Positions 9,634 through 17,622 of a stretch of DNA of 64,000 bases are shown piece by piece. Under the pieces are notes generated by a model. The model saw only the letters and a program-made list of their open reading frames with translations, made no database searches and was not told the origin of the DNA. This stretch comes from Candidatus Gastranaerophilales bacterium (GTDB lineage Bacteria > Cyanobacteriota > Vampirovibrionia > Gastranaerophilales > Gastranaerophilaceae): assembly GCA_947624325.1 (NCBI GenBank), contig CANQJT010000001.1:248001-312000 (forward strand). The letters run 5' to 3'. Each line of letters opens with the position of its first letter. Within the stretch, counting starts at the first letter, position 1. The position numbers were made by a program, and so were the translations under genes.

Positions 9634-10472
9634 TGTCATATGATTATACGGTAGAAAGAGCATTAAAACAACAAAAGCTTCGCAGAAAAGCGAGGAGAGG
9701 TGAAATTGCTCTAAAACGGCTGTATAAATTTATCAGATTTTTAATAATATTATTTATATTTTATTCTGTATTTAAAATTTTAAATTGCCATTATTGGTAT
9801 CTGCCGACAGATTTATACAAACAAAAAAACACTTCCCGTATTGAGATATTAGGTAATAATATTGTTTCAGCCGAAAAAATATTAAATCAAATGAAAAAGG
9901 TTCCAACTGAAAAAAAACCTATATATATGATTAATCCCGAAAAAATGACTAAGGAAATTGAAAAACTTACTCCTGTCAAACGGGCATATATAAGACGATT
10001 TTGGTTTCCTGCAAGATATGTTGTAATGACGGATGAAGTAATACCTGCGATTACTGTTTCGCCGTCTGAAGATGCACCTGCAGTTGCTGCTTTTGCACAC
10101 TCGGGAGAATTAATAAGCAGAGACTACCTGCCCCTTGATAAGAAATTTGAAGCTGCAAATATATTAACATACGGTACAAACGGTGATGATTATGAAAAAT
10201 GGGATAAAGAAAAAATATCCGATTTATACAGACTGTCAAAGTTAATTGAAGAATATTCGGGAGAAAAAGTTAAATACATTGATTTAAGGGCTCCGCATAA
10301 TACATTTGTTCAATTAGAAACAATAAGAATAAGGCTTGGCGAAATTGATAATTCCGTATTTGAAAAAATAAAACAACTTCCTGCACTTTTACCTGAAGTA
10401 AAAAAGCTTAGTGATCAGGTTAAATATATTGACTTATCATGGCAGGAATCAACATATATAAAAATGAAATAG
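9633..10472 (+). CDS. ftsQ: Cell division protein FtsQ/DivIB
   Basis: Bitopic divisome protein. 279 aa: a basic cytoplasmic tail of about 35 residues (RRKARRGEIALKRLYKF), one membrane helix (about 34-52), a POTRA domain (SRIEILGNNIVSAEKIL) and a beta-rich FtsQ domain ending in YIDLSWQESTYIKMK. Its ATG overlaps the ddl stop (TAATG). The usual next genes ftsA and ftsZ are not here; the gene downstream is a convergent, unrelated protease gene, so the dcw cluster is truncated in this genome. Confidence 0.9.
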   Translation: MSYDYTVERALKQQKLRRKARRGEIALKRLYKFIRFLIILFIFYSVFKILNCHYWYLPTDLYKQKNTSRIEILGNNIVSAEKILNQMKKVPTEKKPIYMINPEKMTKEIEKLTPVKRAYIRRFWFPARYVVMTDEVIPAITVSPSEDAPAVAAFAHSGELISRDYLPLDKKFEAANILTYGTNGDDYEKWDKEKISDLYRLSKLIEEYSGEKVKYIDLRAPHNTFVQLETIRIRLGEIDNSVFEKIKQLPALLPEVKKLSDQVKYIDLSWQESTYIKMK

Positions 10473-10481
10473 TTTGATATT

Positions 10482-11393
10482 TTATTTAAAGTAATAATAT
10501 TCAAAACCGTCAATATTGTTTAAAAAATCTTCCTTTGAAATGGTTATTTCTTCAGACGAATTTCCAGGGTTAATAATAACAACAGTATCTGAGTTTATTT
10601 CTTTAACACTCCACATATGAGAGCCGCCGTTATTTAATTTAACAGGATTTCCGTTAATATCATTAATGACTGTCGGAAGATGATTTTTGGAGGTAAATCC
10701 GACAGCAATGCAAACGAAATCATTTTTTAAATCTCGTGCAAAATTATCGTATATATAACTATTATTTAATAAAGTATTCCTTGATAAAAAGCTTCCTTCA
10801 TTTCCTGTTAATACATAAACAACATCATCAAAATTTCCATAATCAAGTAAATAATCTTTATCATCTAAAATGTTATCTTTTAAGCACTCCGGTGTTTCAA
10901 TTTTGCCGTCTCTCATTTGTTGCAGTACAGTTTTAAATGCGATTTCCATGAGAAGTATATCATCATCACCATTTGAATAATATGGATTTTGTCGAGCATT
11001 ATCAAGAGTGTTTTCGCTGATTTTAATTTTGAGATTTATACCGTCAAATTTAACAATATAATTTCCATCTTCATCACAAGAAACAGCATCTTTAATTATT
11101 TGTGCTCCCTTTTCACTGTTGGAAAAAGATTCAAGACCGCCAAGCAACCAGCAGTCTAAATAGTGTCCTTGTGAATAATCATCAATTTCACCGTTAATAC
11201 TATATTTGCTTGACGGATTTAAAGTATCTTCATCATTTACATATTCAGATTCAATTTCATCATAATCAATATCGCCATAGCTGAAATCGATATAATCATT
11301 ATCATTAACATTATTTAAATTGCTATTCATTGAAATATTATTATCAGAATTAACAAAGTTAATTTGAAAATTAGAATTATCGGGTACTCTCAT
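10482..11393 (-). CDS. Calpain-like (family C2) cysteine protease domain protein
   Basis: 303 aa with a calpain-type catalytic layout. The segment SQGHYLDCWLLGGLES (about 74-89) matches the calpain QGxxGDCWLLAA block, giving oxyanion Gln75 and nucleophile Cys81. GGSHMWSV supplies His259, and VVIINPGN supplies Asn275, followed by an acidic ITISKEDF strand-helix as in calpains. The first 70 residues are Asn/Asp-rich, probably disordered, with no signal peptide, so the substrate and location are unknown. The start has AAGGA 7 nt upstream. Convergent with ftsQ (9-bp gap). Assignment is from motif spacing only; a catalytically dead homologue is possible because the Gly before DCW is replaced. Confidence 0.72.
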   Translation of the reverse strand: MRVPDNSNFQINFVNSDNNISMNSNLNNVNDNDYIDFSYGDIDYDEIESEYVNDEDTLNPSSKYSINGEIDDYSQGHYLDCWLLGGLESFSNSEKGAQIIKDAVSCDEDGNYIVKFDGINLKIKISENTLDNARQNPYYSNGDDDILLMEIAFKTVLQQMRDGKIETPECLKDNILDDKDYLLDYGNFDDVVYVLTGNEGSFLSRNTLLNNSYIYDNFARDLKNDFVCIAVGFTSKNHLPTVINDINGNPVKLNNGGSHMWSVKEINSDTVVIINPGNSSEEITISKEDFLNNIDGFEYYYFK

Positions 11394-11637
11394 TTATATA
11401 TCCTTATATTTTTTCTATATATATAAAAAAATTTCCGAATGAAATATTGATTGAAAAAGCATTAAATATTAAATTTTTTAAGATATATAAAAAGATTATT
11501 GAAAAAAATTTTTTTTATTATATGATTATTAAGTCAGAAAATTAAAATCCAACCCTCAACATATCAGGACTTATAAAATAAGTCATTTGTTATGTTTTTT
11601 TATTTTAGGATTAAATAATAAGAGAAAGGCAATCACA
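11394..11637 (+). promoter_or_regulatory. Leader of the rpsE operon with hairpin
   Basis: This 244-bp, very AT-rich region separates the divergent protease gene from rpsE. A hairpin GACTTAT-AAA-ATAAGTC (11568-11584) followed by a T-rich stretch could be an attenuator or a terminator remnant. There is no trace of rplR or other spc genes upstream, so the rpsE promoter must lie here; I cannot place it with confidence. Confidence 0.35.
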
Positions 11638-12180
11638 GTGGAAGAAACTAAGACAAAGTCTAAGAAAAAAAAGATTGAAACAACGCAAGAACAACCGGTA
11701 CAATCCGAATGGAAAGAACAAGTAATTCAAGTAAGAAGAGTTACTAAGGTTGTAAAAGGCGGTAAGAAATTAAGTTTCAGAGCAATAGTAGTAGTTGGAA
11801 ACAAAAACGGACAAGTTGGTGTAGGTTGTGCAAAAGCAGCTGAAGTTATAATAGCAATACAAAAAGCTGTTGCAGACGGAAGAAAGAATTTAATTAATGT
11901 TCCTATATACAGAACAACTATACCTCACCCAATAACAGGCCGCAGCGGTGCAGGCAGTGTAATGTTAAAACCCGCATCACAAGGTACCGGAGTTATTGCA
12001 GGCGGTGCAGTTCGTGCAGTATTAGAACTTGCAGGTATTGAAAATATATTAAGTAAATCATTAGGTTCAAAATCTCCGCTAAATGCAGCTAATGCGACAT
12101 TAGCAGCTTTGCAATCATTAAAATCATTTGATATCGTTGCAAAAAGACGCGGATTATCATTAAAAGATATGCTAAATTAA
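11638..12180 (+). CDS. rpsE: 30S ribosomal protein uS5
   Basis: 180 aa from GTG 11638, preceded by AGAAAGG. A Lys/Glu-rich N-terminal extension (about 30 residues) precedes the S5 double-stranded-RNA-binding fold ([20 protein letters not shown]) and the C-terminal domain ([26 protein letters not shown]). It is the first gene of a five-gene block rpsE-rpmD-rplO-secY-adk. The frame is open 17 codons upstream, but those would give a hydrophobic extension not found in S5. Confidence 0.98.
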   Translation: MEETKTKSKKKKIETTQEQPVQSEWKEQVIQVRRVTKVVKGGKKLSFRAIVVVGNKNGQVGVGCAKAAEVIIAIQKAVADGRKNLINVPIYRTTIPHPITGRSGAGSVMLKPASQGTGVIAGGAVRAVLELAGIENILSKSLGSKSPLNAANATLAALQSLKSFDIVAKRRGLSLKDMLN

Positions 12181-12193
12181 GAGGTAAATAAAA

Positions 12194-12388
12194 ATGGCAG
12201 CAAAAACTAAATCAAAAAAAATAAAAATAACATTAGTTAAAAGTTTAATCGGTTCAAATGATAAACAAATAAGAGTTGCTAAAGCTCTCGGTTTAACTAA
12301 AAAAGATCAAACAGTTGAACACGAAAATACACCGACAATAATGGGTATGGTTAATACAATACCTCATTTATTAAAAGTAACCGAATAG
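12194..12388 (+). CDS. rpmD: 50S ribosomal protein uL30
   Basis: 64 aa; [26 protein letters not shown] and the following [18 protein letters not shown] are typical of bacterial L30. The usual spc-operon position between rpsE and rplO supports it. AGAGGT ribosome-binding site upstream. Confidence 0.97.
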   Translation: MAAKTKSKKIKITLVKSLIGSNDKQIRVAKALGLTKKDQTVEHENTPTIMGMVNTIPHLLKVTE

Positions 12389-12407
12389 AAGAAAGGTAAT
12401 TAATAAA

Positions 12408-12860
12408 ATGACAGATAGAATAAAATTAGAAGATTTAAGACCTGCTGAAGGCTCAACAGGCAAAATCAAAAGAGTAGGCAGAGGAAGATCGTCAGGAATG
12501 GGCAAAACCTCTTGCAGAGGAAATAACGGTGAAGGTCAAAGATCAGGCCGTGCATCAAAAAGAGGATTTGAAGGCGGTCAAATGCCGGGCTACAGACAAA
12601 TGCCAAAATTAAAAGGATTTACTAATTTTAATGCAATAAAATACGGTTCTGTTAACGTTAGTGAATTCTCAAGTATAAATGCTGATGAAATTACATTAGA
12701 ATTATTAAAATCACTCGGTAAAGTATCTTCAAAAGCAGAAGAATTAAGAGTTTTAGGAAATGGCGAATTAACAAAAGCCGTTACCGTAAACGCAAGATAT
12801 TTTACTGCATCAGCTAAAGAAAAAATTGAAAAAGCAGGCGGAAAGGCACAGATAGTATAA
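12408..12860 (+). CDS. rplO: 50S ribosomal protein uL15
   Basis: 150 aa; starts LEDLRPAEGSTGKIKRVGRGRSSGMGKTS with the Gly/Arg-rich N-terminal tail that penetrates the 23S rRNA, followed by FEGGQMPGYRQMPKLKGF and a C-terminal domain ending in KAGGKAQIV. Its stop overlaps the secY start (TAATG), implying coupled translation. Confidence 0.98.
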   Translation: MTDRIKLEDLRPAEGSTGKIKRVGRGRSSGMGKTSCRGNNGEGQRSGRASKRGFEGGQMPGYRQMPKLKGFTNFNAIKYGSVNVSEFSSINADEITLELLKSLGKVSSKAEELRVLGNGELTKAVTVNARYFTASAKEKIEKAGGKAQIV

Positions 12861-14203
12861 TGCAGCAGTATACACCAAGCCAGCAAAATTTGCAGACAAT
12901 GCTGTCTAATTTAAATATTGCAGGATTAAAAAACAAAATACTTTTTACACTTGCAATGATATTAATATTCAGATTTTGTGCACAACTACCGCTATTTGGT
13001 ATTAATGCGGAAAACTTTGCAAATTTGGCGGCTACAAATAATTTAATCGGATTTTTGGATATGTTTTCGGGCGGTGCGCTTGGAAATGTTTCCATTATTG
13101 CTTTAGGTATCGGGCCATATATTACGGCATCAATTATAATGCAGTTATTGGCAGTTGTTATACCTCATTTAGAACAATTGCAAAAAGAAGAAGGTGAAGC
13201 AGGCAGAAGAAAATTGTCACAATATACAAGAATATTTACTATTGTAATTGCGGCAGTTCAATCTGTTGTATTTGTTTTATATTTGCTAAAAACCGCAAGA
13301 GGTGCAATATTACCCGATGTTAATATATTTACTTTTGCAGTAGGTTCTGTCTTAATTCTTACGGCTGGTTCGGCATTTACAATGTGGATGGCCGAATTAA
13401 TGACAGAAAGAGGTATAGGTAATGGTGCATCAATGCTGATTTTTTGCGGTATTATTTCTAAAATTCCTTTTTACGGAGGTAAAACCGCTGAATTAGTAAG
13501 CAAAAATACTTCATTACAACCGGGGCTTCTGTTATTATTATTAATCTTTTTTGCGACAATGATTTTTATTGTAATTATGCAGGAATCAGCCAGAAAAGTT
13601 ATAATAGTAAATCCAAGAAGACAGGTAGGAAATAAAGTATATGGCGGAACAAATACATATATTCCTTTTAAACTCAATCCCGGCGGTGTAATGCCAATTA
13701 TCTTTGCAATAGCAATTTTATTATTTCCTACAACAGTTCTGGGACTTGTAGGTCAAGCTAACATCCCTAATGAAGCATTAAGGAATATAATAATTGCACT
13801 TTCTAATTTCTTAAGTCCGTCAAGTATTACATATAATGTTGTATACTTCTTGTTAATTGTTGCATTAACCTTCTTTTATGCATCAATTATTCCGAACTTA
13901 CAGCCGAAAGAAATTGCAAATAATTTAAAGAAATACGGCTCATCAATACCGGGTATAAAACCAGGTAAACCAACAGCAGAAGCACTTGATAAAATATTAA
14001 GCAAAACAACATTTATTGGTGCTTTCGGATTGGGTATAATTGCTTTAATTCCGTCAATGGCATGCCATATTACAGGCATAACTACACTTCAGGGAATCGG
14101 AGCTACATCGCTTATAATTATGGTCGGTGTTGCACTTGATTTTATTAATCAGGTAAGAACAAATTTATTGCCAAAAAATTACGAAAGTTTCTTGAAAGAG
14201 TAA
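12860..14203 (+). CDS. secY: Protein translocase subunit SecY
   Basis: Channel-forming subunit of the SecYEG translocon; 447 aa with ten predicted membrane helices. Signatures: FRFCAQLPLFGI in TM1, the plug/TM2 region LDMFSGGALGNVSIIALGIGPYITASIIMQ, the SecY signature TERGIGNGASMLIF, the cytoplasmic-loop PRRQVGNKVYGGTNTYIPFKLN and the C-terminal LLPKNYESFLKE. Translationally coupled to rplO. Followed by a terminator and then adk. Confidence 0.98.
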   Translation: MQQYTPSQQNLQTMLSNLNIAGLKNKILFTLAMILIFRFCAQLPLFGINAENFANLAATNNLIGFLDMFSGGALGNVSIIALGIGPYITASIIMQLLAVVIPHLEQLQKEEGEAGRRKLSQYTRIFTIVIAAVQSVVFVLYLLKTARGAILPDVNIFTFAVGSVLILTAGSAFTMWMAELMTERGIGNGASMLIFCGIISKIPFYGGKTAELVSKNTSLQPGLLLLLLIFFATMIFIVIMQESARKVIIVNPRRQVGNKVYGGTNTYIPFKLNPGGVMPIIFAIAILLFPTTVLGLVGQANIPNEALRNIIIALSNFLSPSSITYNVVYFLLIVALTFFYASIIPNLQPKEIANNLKKYGSSIPGIKPGKPTAEALDKILSKTTFIGAFGLGIIALIPSMACHITGITTLQGIGATSLIIMVGVALDFINQVRTNLLPKNYESFLKE

Positions 14204-14216
14204 TAAAATATTAATC

Positions 14217-14250
14217 AAAAAAAGTGAACCTTTCGGGGTTCATTTTTTTA
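14217..14250 (+). terminator. Terminator after secY
   Basis: Stem GAACC/GGTTC around a TTTCGG loop with a T-run. It lies between secY and adk, so adk-map are probably transcribed partly or wholly from a separate promoter. Confidence 0.75.
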
Positions 14251-14308
14251 TTCAAAAATTTATATTATGTTATAATTGTTATGTTACAGATAAGTTCAGG
14301 ATTTTAAA

Positions 14309-14980
14309 ATGAAAAAAGAATATATATTTATAGGCCCTCCGGGTAGCGGAAAAGGTACTCAAACAAAAAAACTCTCGGCAGAATATAAACTTCCGCATAT
14401 TGATACGGGTTCATTACTTCGTGAAGAAGTTGCTTCAAACAGCGAGGAAGGTAAACTTGCAAATACTTTTATGGAAAAAGGGAACCTTGTACCAATAGAA
14501 TTAGTATCCAAAATAATAAAAAACAGATTATTAAAAGATGACTGCAAAGAAGGATTTATTTTGGACGGATATCCGAGAAGCATTGAACAGGCTGATGCAC
14601 TTGATAAAATACTAAATGAAATTGACGGCAATATGACTGTATCGCACAAAGTTTTTTATTTTAATGTATCTCAAGATAAATTAATTGAAAGACTTGTTAA
14701 CAGAAGAACCTGTTCAAAATGCGGAGCAATTTACAATTTAAAAACAATGCAATTAAAAAATAATGAAGTATGCGAAAAGTGCGGAGGAAAACTCACTAAA
14801 AGAGACGATGATACAGAAGAAGTCGCATTGAAAAGATTTAAAACATATTTTAGCCAAACTGAGCCATTAATTGAATTATATAAAAATAGAGGCTGGCTGG
14901 TTGAAATTGATGCATCAATGAGCATTGATGAAATATACAAGGAATTAACGGGAGCTATAAAGGAAAATGTCCATTCATAA
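14309..14980 (+). CDS. adk: Adenylate kinase (zinc LID type)
   Basis: Interconverts ATP + AMP and 2 ADP. 223 aa. P-loop GPPGSGKGTQTKKL at the N-terminus; DTGSLLREEVA binds AMP; LDGYPRSIEQADAL is the kinase signature. The LID carries four cysteines (CSKCGAIY...CEKCGG) as in zinc-binding adenylate kinases of Gram-positives and many others. The 3' end overlaps map by 14 nt. The secY-adk-map order is the classical one. Confidence 0.98.
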   Translation: MKKEYIFIGPPGSGKGTQTKKLSAEYKLPHIDTGSLLREEVASNSEEGKLANTFMEKGNLVPIELVSKIIKNRLLKDDCKEGFILDGYPRSIEQADALDKILNEIDGNMTVSHKVFYFNVSQDKLIERLVNRRTCSKCGAIYNLKTMQLKNNEVCEKCGGKLTKRDDDTEEVALKRFKTYFSQTEPLIELYKNRGWLVEIDASMSIDEIYKELTGAIKENVHS

Positions 14981-15719
14981 GAAATCAAAACATGATATAA
15001 GTTTAATGCGGCAGGCAGGTAATATTGTAGCACTGGTACATGCCGCAATGAAAGATGCCGTAAAAGAAGGTGTCACCACAAAAGAACTTGATGAACTGGC
15101 CTTTAAAATAATAAAATCAAATAAAGCAGATCCGACTTTTCTCGGCTATAACGGATTTCCGGCAACTATATGTACTTCTGTCAATGAACAGGTCGTACAC
15201 GGAATTCCTTCTAACGATGTTATACTAAAAAACGGTGATATAATTAGTATTGATATTGGAGCAACTTATAAAGGTTTTGTCGGTGATAGCGCTTGGACAT
15301 ATCCTGTTGGCGAGATATCAGATGAAAAGAAAATGCTTCTAAAAGCAACTGAGGAATCTTTGTTTGCAGGCTTAGAACATATGAAAAGCAATGACAGACT
15401 TGAAAATGTAGCAGGTGCTATAGAAGATGTTGCAAAAAAATACAATTTGGGAATAGTAAGACAATACGGCGGTCACGGTGTCGGCAGACAAATGCACGAA
15501 GATCCCTTTGTTTTCAACTACAGAACAAATAATAAATTAATACTGGAAAAAGGGATGACAATTGCAATAGAACCAATGTTAAATCTTGGCTGCGATGATG
15601 TAATTGTTCTTGAAGATGACTGGACTGTTGTTACTACAGATAAAAAACCGTCAGGACATTTTGAGCATACTGTTCACGTTACTGATGACGGACCAGATAT
15701 ATTAACAAAACTACTGTAA
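14967..15719 (+). CDS. map: Methionine aminopeptidase type I
   Basis: Removes the initiator Met from nascent proteins. 250 aa. The dinuclear metal ligands can be read in order: Asp in SIDIGATYKGFVGDSAWT (two Asp), His in GGHGVGRQMHEDPFVFNY, Glu in IEPMLNLG and Glu in SGHFEHTVHVT. CTSVNEQVVHGIP is the substrate-binding block. No N-terminal zinc-finger extension. Starts inside the adk end. Confidence 0.98.
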   Translation: MSIHKKSKHDISLMRQAGNIVALVHAAMKDAVKEGVTTKELDELAFKIIKSNKADPTFLGYNGFPATICTSVNEQVVHGIPSNDVILKNGDIISIDIGATYKGFVGDSAWTYPVGEISDEKKMLLKATEESLFAGLEHMKSNDRLENVAGAIEDVAKKYNLGIVRQYGGHGVGRQMHEDPFVFNYRTNNKLILEKGMTIAIEPMLNLGCDDVIVLEDDWTVVTTDKKPSGHFEHTVHVTDDGPDILTKLL

Positions 15720-15729
15720 AGGAAATAAA

Positions 15730-16239
15730 ATGATTGAAATGAAGGTAATGGGTATCGCAATAGATACGGCAAGCGGTTCACCTATAATAGTATTGAATGA
15801 TAAGGAAAACAGAAAAGCTCTTCCTATATGGATTGGTTCAGCCGAAGCCAGTGCGATTATAAGAAAGATTGAAAATATAAAAGTTTTAAGACCTATGACT
15901 CACGACTTGATTATTGATGTCATTGAAAAAACGGGTTATAAAGTTGACCGTGTCGAAATAAATGATGTTGAGCAAGATACATACTATTCCACAATATATC
16001 TTATCAATGATAAAAATAATGAAATAACAATTGATTCAAGACCATCAGATGCCATAGCTGTTGCAATAAGAGTTGAAGCACCGATATTTGTATCGGCAAA
16101 AGTTCTGGCGGATGGAAGTGTGTCTTGTGACAGCGAAAAAGATGAAGCAGAATCGGAAGAATTTAAAAACTTTATACAAAATATAAAACCGTCAGATTTT
16201 GAAAAACTTCTTAGAGATGACAAGCAATCGGATCAGTAA
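15730..16239 (+). CDS. Bifunctional nuclease family protein (DUF151)
   Basis: 169 aa. The BFN/DUF151 core covers most of the protein: KVMGIAIDTASGSPIIVLND, LPIWIGSAEASAI, RPMTHDLIIDVIEKTGYKVDRVEI and IDSRPSDAIAVAIRVEAPIFVS. Members in plants and some bacteria have RNase/DNase activity; the role in this clade is not established. The acidic Ser/Glu-rich tail (about 135-169) is variable. Follows map by 10 nt, so same operon. Confidence 0.9.
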   Translation: MIEMKVMGIAIDTASGSPIIVLNDKENRKALPIWIGSAEASAIIRKIENIKVLRPMTHDLIIDVIEKTGYKVDRVEINDVEQDTYYSTIYLINDKNNEITIDSRPSDAIAVAIRVEAPIFVSAKVLADGSVSCDSEKDEAESEEFKNFIQNIKPSDFEKLLRDDKQSDQ

Positions 16240-16384
16240 AATTAAATTTTGAAACCTTCTTATTCTGTTTCGTAAACAAGCATTCAAGCTTCTTTTTACG
16301 GGTAATATCGGCTTTTATATCACTAAAGTCTGATAATCCGATTATAGTATCAGCACAAAATACATCTACTAAAAACTTAATCAT
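16211..16384 (-). CDS. Possible small protein, unknown function (57 aa)
   Basis: A minus-strand frame with an AAAGG-type ribosome-binding site 8 nt before ATG 16384; the 57 residues start MIKFLVDVFCADTIIGLSDF and then become Lys-rich (RKKKLECLFTKQ). The 3' end overlaps the end of the BFN gene by 29 nt. It fills the otherwise empty 220-bp gap before the DUF1858 gene. No family recognised; it could be spurious. Confidence 0.35.
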   Translation of the reverse strand: MIKFLVDVFCADTIIGLSDFSDIKADITRKKKLECLFTKQNKKVSKFNFTDPIACHL

Positions 16385-16460
16385 TTGTATACCTTTCATT
16401 TTTCTTGATGTATAATTTTTAATAATTTATAAATAAAAATCAAGGAAAGGAAAATTTAAA

Positions 16461-16658
16461 ATGAGCAAAATTACTAAAGATATGGGATTATTGGAAATAG
16501 TTCAATCATATCCAGAAACTATAGAAGTATTTCAAAGATATGGTCTTGGCTGCATTGGCTGTGCTGCCGCAAGATTTGAAAATCTTGAAGCAGGAGCTAA
16601 AGTTCACGGCATAGACATTGATAAAATGGTTGAAGATTTAAATTCAGCTATTGTATAA
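16461..16658 (+). CDS. DUF1858 (hybrid-cluster-protein-associated redox disulfide) protein
   Basis: 65 aa. The whole protein is a DUF1858 domain: ITKDMGLLEIVQSYPETIEVFQRYGLGCIGC, with the typical CxxC (CIGC, about residues 32-35) after a GLG turn. Such proteins are thought to act as small redox or metal-binding modules, often fused or adjacent to hybrid cluster proteins; none is seen here. GGAAAGG ribosome-binding site. Monocistronic-looking, upstream of rplI. Confidence 0.92.
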   Translation: MSKITKDMGLLEIVQSYPETIEVFQRYGLGCIGCAAARFENLEAGAKVHGIDIDKMVEDLNSAIV

Positions 16659-16718
16659 ACTGTATTTTTTTATTATGATTGATTTACTAAGATTGAATAC
16701 AGTTAAGGAGACATAAAA

Positions 16719-17222
16719 ATGGAAGTTATTCTTAAAAAAGACGTACAAAACATAGGTGAAGCAGGCGATATAGTTACCGTTAAAGATGGTTATGCAAGAA
16801 ATTTTCTGCTTCCGCAGAATTTTGCAGAGCTAGCTACAAAGGGTGCAAAGGAAAACAGAGAAAAAAATCTTGCAAGAATTAAAGCTAAACAAGAAAAACT
16901 TCACGCAGAAGCTCTTGAAGTTGCAAAGAAAATTGAAGAGCTCGGTGAACTTGAATTTTCTGCAAAAGCAGGTGAAAGCGGTAAATTATTTGGTGCTATA
17001 ACTACAAAGAAGCTTGCTGAAGAAATAAAAGCAAAAACTGGTGTTGAAGTAGACAGAAAAACAATTTCTCTTGATTCTCCGATTAATAAAATCGGTAAAT
17101 TTAATATGACTATTAAATTAACATCAAAAGTAAAAGCAGCATTAGGTGTTAATGTAACAGCATCTGAAGTATTAAAAGAAGAAATTGAAGAAACTCCTGC
17201 ATCTGAAGAACAAGCAGAATAG
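16719..17222 (+). CDS. rplI: 50S ribosomal protein bL9
   Basis: 167 aa. N-terminal rRNA-binding domain with VILKKDVQNIGEAGDIVTVKDGYARNFLLPQ, a long charged connecting helix (about 40-75), and the C-terminal domain (GESGKLFGAITTKKLAEEI). An acidic tail of about 18 residues extends past the usual end. AAGGAG ribosome-binding site. Neighbours are not the usual rpsF/rpsR/dnaB set. Confidence 0.97.
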   Translation: MEVILKKDVQNIGEAGDIVTVKDGYARNFLLPQNFAELATKGAKENREKNLARIKAKQEKLHAEALEVAKKIEELGELEFSAKAGESGKLFGAITTKKLAEEIKAKTGVEVDRKTISLDSPINKIGKFNMTIKLTSKVKAALGVNVTASEVLKEEIEETPASEEQAE

Positions 17223-17240
17223 TTAAATGATTTAATAAAT

Positions 17241-17270
17241 AAAATCCCTCTTAATTTAAGAGGGATTTTT
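17241..17270 (+). terminator. Terminator of rplI
   Basis: ATCCCTCTTAA/TTAAGAGGGAT perfect hairpin with flanking A- and T-runs; it can also act on the convergent XRE gene. Confidence 0.88.
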
Positions 17271-17291
17271 ATTATAATTTTTATGTTTAAT

Positions 17292-17549
17292 TTATTTATA
17301 TATTTCTTCAATATCAAATTTGTATTTGTCTAAATTATCAAATTCAAACAACTTGTCCATTGTTATTTTAAGTGCTCTTGAAATTTTAAATAACATGCTG
17401 ACTGTTATATCTCTTTTTCCCAATTCAATCATGGCAATATGTGAACGGGAAATCCCTGACTCAAGCGCCAGTATTTCCTGAGTCATCTTTGCTTTATTTC
17501 TCAGCAATTTTATGTTTTTTCCGAGCTCTTCTTTAAAAATATTGCACAT
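17292..17549 (-). CDS. XRE-family HTH transcriptional regulator
   Basis: 85 aa. A Cro/C1-type helix-turn-helix occupies residues 8-62 (LGKNIKLLRNKAKMTQEILALESGISRSHIAMIELGKRDITVSM is read in sections), with the recognition helix near SRSHIAMIE. No effector or protease domain. Divergent from a prepilin-like gene with a perfect 10-bp-arm palindrome between them, so auto- and pilin regulation is plausible. No strong ribosome-binding site. Confidence 0.88.
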   Translation of the reverse strand: MCNIFKEELGKNIKLLRNKAKMTQEILALESGISRSHIAMIELGKRDITVSMLFKISRALKITMDKLFEFDNLDKYKFDIEEIYK

Positions 17550-17579
17550 ATTTATATTTTATGCTACGTTATAAACATT

Positions 17580-17602
17580 AATTGTCGCCCATGGCGACAA
17601 TT
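17580..17602. promoter_or_regulatory. Candidate operator between XRE and prepilin genes
   Basis: AATTGTCGCC-CAT-GGCGACAATT: perfect 10-bp arms with a 3-bp centre, GC-richer than its surroundings, 20 bp before the prepilin ATG. The position and symmetry suit a dimeric HTH repressor, most simply the adjacent XRE protein. Confidence 0.6.
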
Positions 17603-17622
17603 GTATAAGGATAATAATTTTT

